A stretch of DNA of 64,000 nt from Corinectria fuckeliana (Eukaryota; Ascomycota; Sordariomycetes; Hypocreales; Nectriaceae). Numbering within the stretch: the stretch's first letter is position 1; every line of letters starts with the position of its first letter. The position numbers and the translations under genes are program-made. The notes under the pieces are model-generated. The model was not told the origin of the DNA. It was given only the letters and a program-made list of their open reading frames with translations, and made no database searches. Positions 59,876 to 64,000 of this stretch are shown here, in pieces. Where the stretch lies: positions 2,745 through 66,744 of the forward strand of contig WPDH01000241.1 of assembly GCA_019137255.1 (NCBI GenBank), written 5' to 3'.

Positions 59876-61589
59876 CTACTTCAATTCCCAGGATTGGTTC
59901 CTTGTATGGCCCTCCGGGTCTGTCCAAATCGTTTTCAGCACCAATGCTCTGGCGTTGTCCTCGGGGGCTTCGAATGTGATTTTTCCAGAGAGGCTGGCAG
60001 GCGATGATGTCATTGTCGGAACCTCTTCAGGTGGCGCTATAAGAAGTCCCTGCTTCCAGTGCGTCACCGTCCCAGACGGACCAGTGGTGAAAGCCACACT
60101 GCCTGGGGCCTTCTTGTCCCATGTTTTTGGCGTTGTCCCGGCGGCAGGAACGGGCTCGTTGCGCGAGGCTGTGAAGAAGTTGTCGAACCAGATCAGGAAA
60201 CCGTCCACTCCGTCGACCTTGCGAGTCAACTTGGACGACCACGTCGCCGTGAACTGAAGGTCTGATGTCTTTATCTTGTGAAGATCCAGCACCTTGAACG
60301 GGAACGGCTCGCCGCAAACGGAGCTCTCAGGCATAGCCTCGATCCTTGCCTCTGTGTAAATGCCCTCTTGCATGGCTTTCATGTCGAAGCCATAGACATC
60401 CCTCCAGTAGGAGATGTGGTCAGAAACGTATTCCTGGTCTGCAACCGGGGCGATCCAGATAGAGCAAGAGCTAGGGGCCAGCAATCCATCGGGCTTAAGA
60501 TACTTGTCCCGGGCATAGAGGACGCTTGGGAGCATAGCCTCGTAGAGCAGACAGTATCCCATCCACTCACTGACAATAATGTCAACCTTTTCCACTGGCA
60601 GCTGAACGTCCTCGATAGCACCTCGGAGCAACGTGATGGCGTTGGACAAGCCATTGTTGAAAACGTTCTCCCTGGCCTTCGTGATAATGTCTGACTTGTC
60701 AACAGCAATGACTTGCTTTGCGCCAGCCTTGGCACAGAACATGCTCAGGATGCCTAGTTAAAATGAGGTCAGGACGAAGGTGAACAGTTGATTTCAAATG
60801 GTAGCTTGTATCTTACCAGTACCGCATCCAATGTCTAGGACGACCTTGTCTTTGAAGATGTGCTTATTATTGTAGATGAAATCACGGTAGGCGTCTGTTC
60901 GCACCGCGTCTTTCAGCATTGTCTCATGAATCTCTGGCCAAAGTTAGCTTTTGAGGATGTCTTAAAGCCAAGAAAGCCGCACCATGAGCAGCATAGGATT
61001 CGAAGTAGTGGGCAGAGTCGTCCTTCTTTTCAGTTGGAGCAGAATCGGCTTCATCACCCCATCGACGATCGAGAGTCTCCTCGACAGTCAGGCGGTAGCT
61101 GGCAAACTGGCCGCGGACTCTCTCTAGCTCTTCTTCGAGCGCCCTGTTCTTCACCGACAAACTATCCGGGGAGGTGTCCATGGTCTTCACTTCGGCTCCA
61201 CTACCCTGGATAGTCTCGAGAACCTCGTCGAGGGAAAAGATGAGGGCATCGTTCTCTAGTACTGGTCGGAGATAGCGCTCATCGTCAAAGTCGCCCAGGG
61301 AGACCTCTGCAGGCAGCGTCACGCCCTGCTGGACACAGTCGCGCACGTAATTGACCAGCTTGACGGCGCCGTGGAAGTCGAGCTTCAGGCGATTTAAGTA
61401 TGCGGCGAAATCGAATCCGTGGTGCTCTTTGCAGTGGTCGAGCATAGCCACGACAGTAGGAAAAGTCTGCGAGTCAAAGAACGAAGTGATGGCAACAGTC
61501 TCCTCCTCCTCAGACTCGAGGTCTAGCCACTCGCCCTCGTCAGTGCCATCTGAATCGTTGTGCAGCGACATGTCTGCTTTGTTCGACAT
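59876..61589 (-). CDS. RMT3: Type I protein arginine methyltransferase, PRMT3-like
   Basis: Exons on the minus strand: 61589-60983, 60933-60817 and 60753-59876, giving 533 aa. The C-terminal part has the PRMT core: motif I VVLDIGCGTG across the exon 2/3 junction, the double-E loop (SEWMGYCLLYEAML) and HYFESYAAHGEIHETML before it. The N-terminus has the PRMT3-type HCKEHHGFDF element, preceded by FFDSQTFPTVVAMLD. In animal PRMT3 this region is a C2H2 zinc finger; here both Cys positions are not Cys, so the finger is degenerate. A coiled-coil segment (VKNRALEEELERVRGQF) lies between. PRMT3 methylates ribosomal protein S2 in other eukaryotes. Only 88 bp separate its stop from the convergent transporter stop. 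Confidence 0.93.
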
Positions 61590-61824
61590 TCACTAATTGC
61601 AAAGGAAATATTGTGGCTGAATTTAGGACCAACACTCAGGACAGTACCAATCAATATCAGTCAGAACTGTCAAAGTTAAGGTCGACTGCGTTTTGTGGGA
61701 TCACAACGGCTTGAGAGGAGGCTATGCCCTCTTAAGAAATTCTCTGGGTCGCCCGATGGATGCAATGCAATCTGGCGAGGTAGGTACCCATCCTAATATT
61801 TCTGTAAGGGGTATTTACACAACC
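61590..61824. other. Short intergenic region PRMT3 / USO1
   Basis: About 235 bp upstream of the methyltransferase start and downstream of the USO1 stop. It includes an AGGTAGGTACC motif near 61779. No gene. Confidence 0.5.
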
Positions 61825-64000
61825 TCAACCTAGTGGACTCCTCAGGTGGATTTTCCTTTGTCGTTTTCGCCCATCATCATCTTCTTCTTCTTCTTCTTCT
61901 TCTTCTTCTTCTTCTTCTTCTTCTTCTCCTTCTTCTCCTTCTTCTTCTTCTTCTACTTCTTCTTCGTCGTCGTCATCATCTCCGTCCGACACAGCTTCAC
62001 CAAGCTCAGCCAGCCGGGCCTATATTATGATTAGTCAGAGGATACCGTTCAGTTCAATCCACAATGAGACGTACCTTGTACTTCGCCACTTTTTCCTCCA
62101 GGTCTCCAAATACCATGAGAAGGTCGTCGAGCTCTGTTTGCGCAGTTTCCTTGGCCTTGGTTGACTCTAACAGTTTTGATTCCAACTTGTATCACAATTA
62201 GCAACACACCTCGGTCAATCGCGAAATAGTGGGGTGCTCACCTCTTTCGCCTTGGCTTGACCGTCTTTGTTCGCTGCATTGGTTTCTCGGAGCTGCTTCT
62301 CCAAGTCCTGGCTTCGCGTCGCAGCTTTCTCGGTCTGGGATCTTTGCTCGTCCAACTCAGCCACACTCTGCCTTCGAAGCTCTGCTAACTCAGCCGAGCT
62401 CATTTCTCGAAGATCTTTCAACCCAGCTACGCTCCGTGATTCTAGAGCGCGCAATTCGGCTGTATTCCGTTCTCGTAAATCTTGCAGCTCTTGGGTCTTG
62501 CTCTTTTGTGCCTGTATGAACCGGTGCATTAGCCAGTGCCGCCTAAATTCAAGAGAGGGACATACCTTCAAAACGTCAACCTCGAGTCGGCTGATAGTCG
62601 CCCGCAAATCTGCCATCTCAGCATCCTTGCGCCGCTGCACTCTTTCGATTTCGGCTTCAGCTGCCTTCCGGGCTTGGACCAGTTGCTTTTGGAACTCGCC
62701 GTCTTTGGCCATTTGCTGAGTCTGCAGCTGCGCAAGTTGTCTTCGGTGATCGTTCTCCTTGGATGCCAGTTGGGTTTGTAGCTTGCTGTTCCCTTGTTAG
62801 ATGTACACAACACCAAAGGTGGGGGTGGCAAACCGGAGCTCTTCGCCATGATGCTTCTGCAAGCCCTCGTTGACGGATTTGATCCTTGACATGTTAATGG
62901 CCGCAGATTCCTTGGTACGCTGATGATCCGCTTGCTCTTGACCAAGCTGTCCCTCAAGTGAAGCAATGGCCGACTGGGCGTCCTGTATGGCGCGGTCCTT
63001 TTCTTCCAACTGGTTGCGCAGGGAGTCCACCAGCTCTCTAGATATGCCCTTCTGCACGCCGTTCGTAACTACAGATATCTCCATGCCAGGGTCTCTGTCA
63101 ATAGCACGTACTACGCGGCTATAATTGTCCTTGAAGAACTCCACAAAGATGGCGTCGAAAAAGACGTCGGGGACTCTTCCAGGGGATGAAGCGTCAAGTT
63201 TTTGGGGTGTGACCTCAAATTCGCGCAGCAACGGGTGACTGCGCAGCTTCGCCAGCCGGTCTAAGTATTGATCTCGATCAAGTCTTGATGTGAAGATGGA
63301 GTGTAACGTGGCTCTCGGGATTGGTGAGTCTTTGGTTGAAAATTCATATGCAACACCCAGCAACATCGCACACAAACCTTGTACAAGCTCGCCCCCCGCT
63401 GGTGGTGATTGCGAGACAGCCTGTATCAAGCTTTGCACATTGCTACCTTCAGCAAGAAAGTCATCGACAGCGTCCAGATCCTCAAACAACCAGCCGAGAA
63501 GCAGCATGAGATACCCAACTAGTATGCGTGCATCGTCCCCGCGACGAAGGCCCGAGACGACATGGGCCGCGATAGTTTGGATGCCGGTCACGACCTCTTC
63601 ACCGTTGGCCGCGTCGCCTTCGGTGAGACTCATTGCCTTTGCCTTGGTCTCAGGACTGTCATACAATAAATGAAAAGTGATGACAGCTGCGAACCAATAC
63701 CGATACGGGTCCGTCGACGATCCCTCCGCAGAAGATTGTAGCAAGACGGTGAAGACATTGGACGACTCGTCACGGCCAGACCGGTGTCCCTCTATGGCCC
63801 TTGCGAGAAAATGTAGTCTAACCTCAGCGTGGTGGGCAAAATACGCTTGAAGACACCCGCATGCAGCGAAGCGAACGTCGAACTCCTGCAGGTCTTGTAT
63901 GCACAGAGTCAAGTCAAGCAACGCATCGATTACGTAGACTTGGGCCCGCACAATGGTCTTTCCCGCGGTTCTATCACTCACGTCCAAGGGTGAGGGAACC
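61825..64000 (-). CDS. USO1: Vesicle tethering protein Uso1/p115, 3' part
   Basis: The gene continues beyond the right edge. Exons visible on the minus strand: 64000-62834 (partial), 62785-62566, 62511-62242, 62185-62075 and 62019-61825. The first gives the end of an armadillo-repeat head (VYVIDALLDLTLCIQDLQEFDVRFAACGCLQ ... GYLMLLLGWLFEDLDAVDDFL ... LCAMLLGVAYEF ... RDQYLDRLAKLRSHP), the rest a long coiled coil (LEEKDRAIQDAQSAIASLEGQ onward). The C-terminus is an acidic tail encoded by a GAA-type microsatellite, then a short basic end. Uso1 tethers ER-derived vesicles to the Golgi with Ypt1. Joins keep frame; introns are short with normal signals. Confidence 0.92.
61881..61976 (-). repeat. 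USO1: CTT/GAA trinucleotide tract coding the USO1 acidic tail
   Basis: A near-pure CTT run on the plus strand (GAA on the coding strand), interrupted by a few CCT and CTA units and followed by GTC/ATC repeats. It encodes an almost uninterrupted Glu stretch followed (toward the N-terminal side) by Asp codons. p115/Uso1 proteins normally end in an acidic tail, so the composition is conserved even if the length is not. Confidence 0.85.

Overview
The window is nuclear DNA of a filamentous ascomycete (Pezizomycotina, most likely Sordariomycetes). It has short GT-AG introns of about 50-95 bp with CTAAC/CTNAC branch points, compact intergenic spaces and fungal orthologues throughout. Two AT-rich blocks show extreme CpA/TpG loss and TpA excess, the mark of repeat-induced point mutation (RIP). 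Two assembly gaps (nn) are present, at 29755-29756 and 34852-34853.

Layout: 1 to ~6360 is RIP-destroyed repeat DNA with no gene. 7.4-17.2 kb is a gene block: an uncharacterised protein (-), RPS23 (+), COQ2 (-), a large JmjC/zinc-finger/AT-hook protein (+) and BET4 (-). From 17277 to 22984 lies a RIP-mutated LTR retrotransposon on the minus strand, with two 217-bp LTRs, inserted about 120 bp upstream of the BET4 start. 23.8-24.8 kb holds a decayed GH18 chitinase. Then come the meiotic APC/C activator AMA1 (25.5-28.0, +), a Qc-SNARE (-), a MITE-like element split by a gap, an uncharacterised protein (-), a probable broken gene (32.9-33.9, -) and a poly-G gap artefact.

35.6-64 kb is a dense housekeeping block: PDK1/PKH kinase (+), SWI/SNF-RSC subunit Snf12/Rsc6 (+), Hym1/MO25 (-), cytosolic isoleucyl-tRNA synthetase (+), a 59-aa twin-CX9C complex I assembly factor (-), SFI1 (+), RAV1 (+), an OPT-family transporter (+), a PRMT3-type arginine methyltransferase (-) and the 3' part of USO1 (-, running off the right edge).

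The genes are not a functional cluster. They cover translation (RPS23, ILS1), vesicle traffic (BET4 for Rab prenylation, SYN8-like SNARE, USO1 tethering), mitochondrial respiration (COQ2, NDUFAF8-like), chromatin (JmjC protein, SNF12, PRMT3), cell cycle, spindle pole and polarity (AMA1, SFI1, HYM1, PKH) and V-ATPase assembly (RAV1). The most interesting points are the in-frame UAG in AMA1, opposite-strand RIP polarity in the two LTRs, a GC-AG intron in SNF12, a 9-nt micro-exon in the transporter, and the small CX9C gene.
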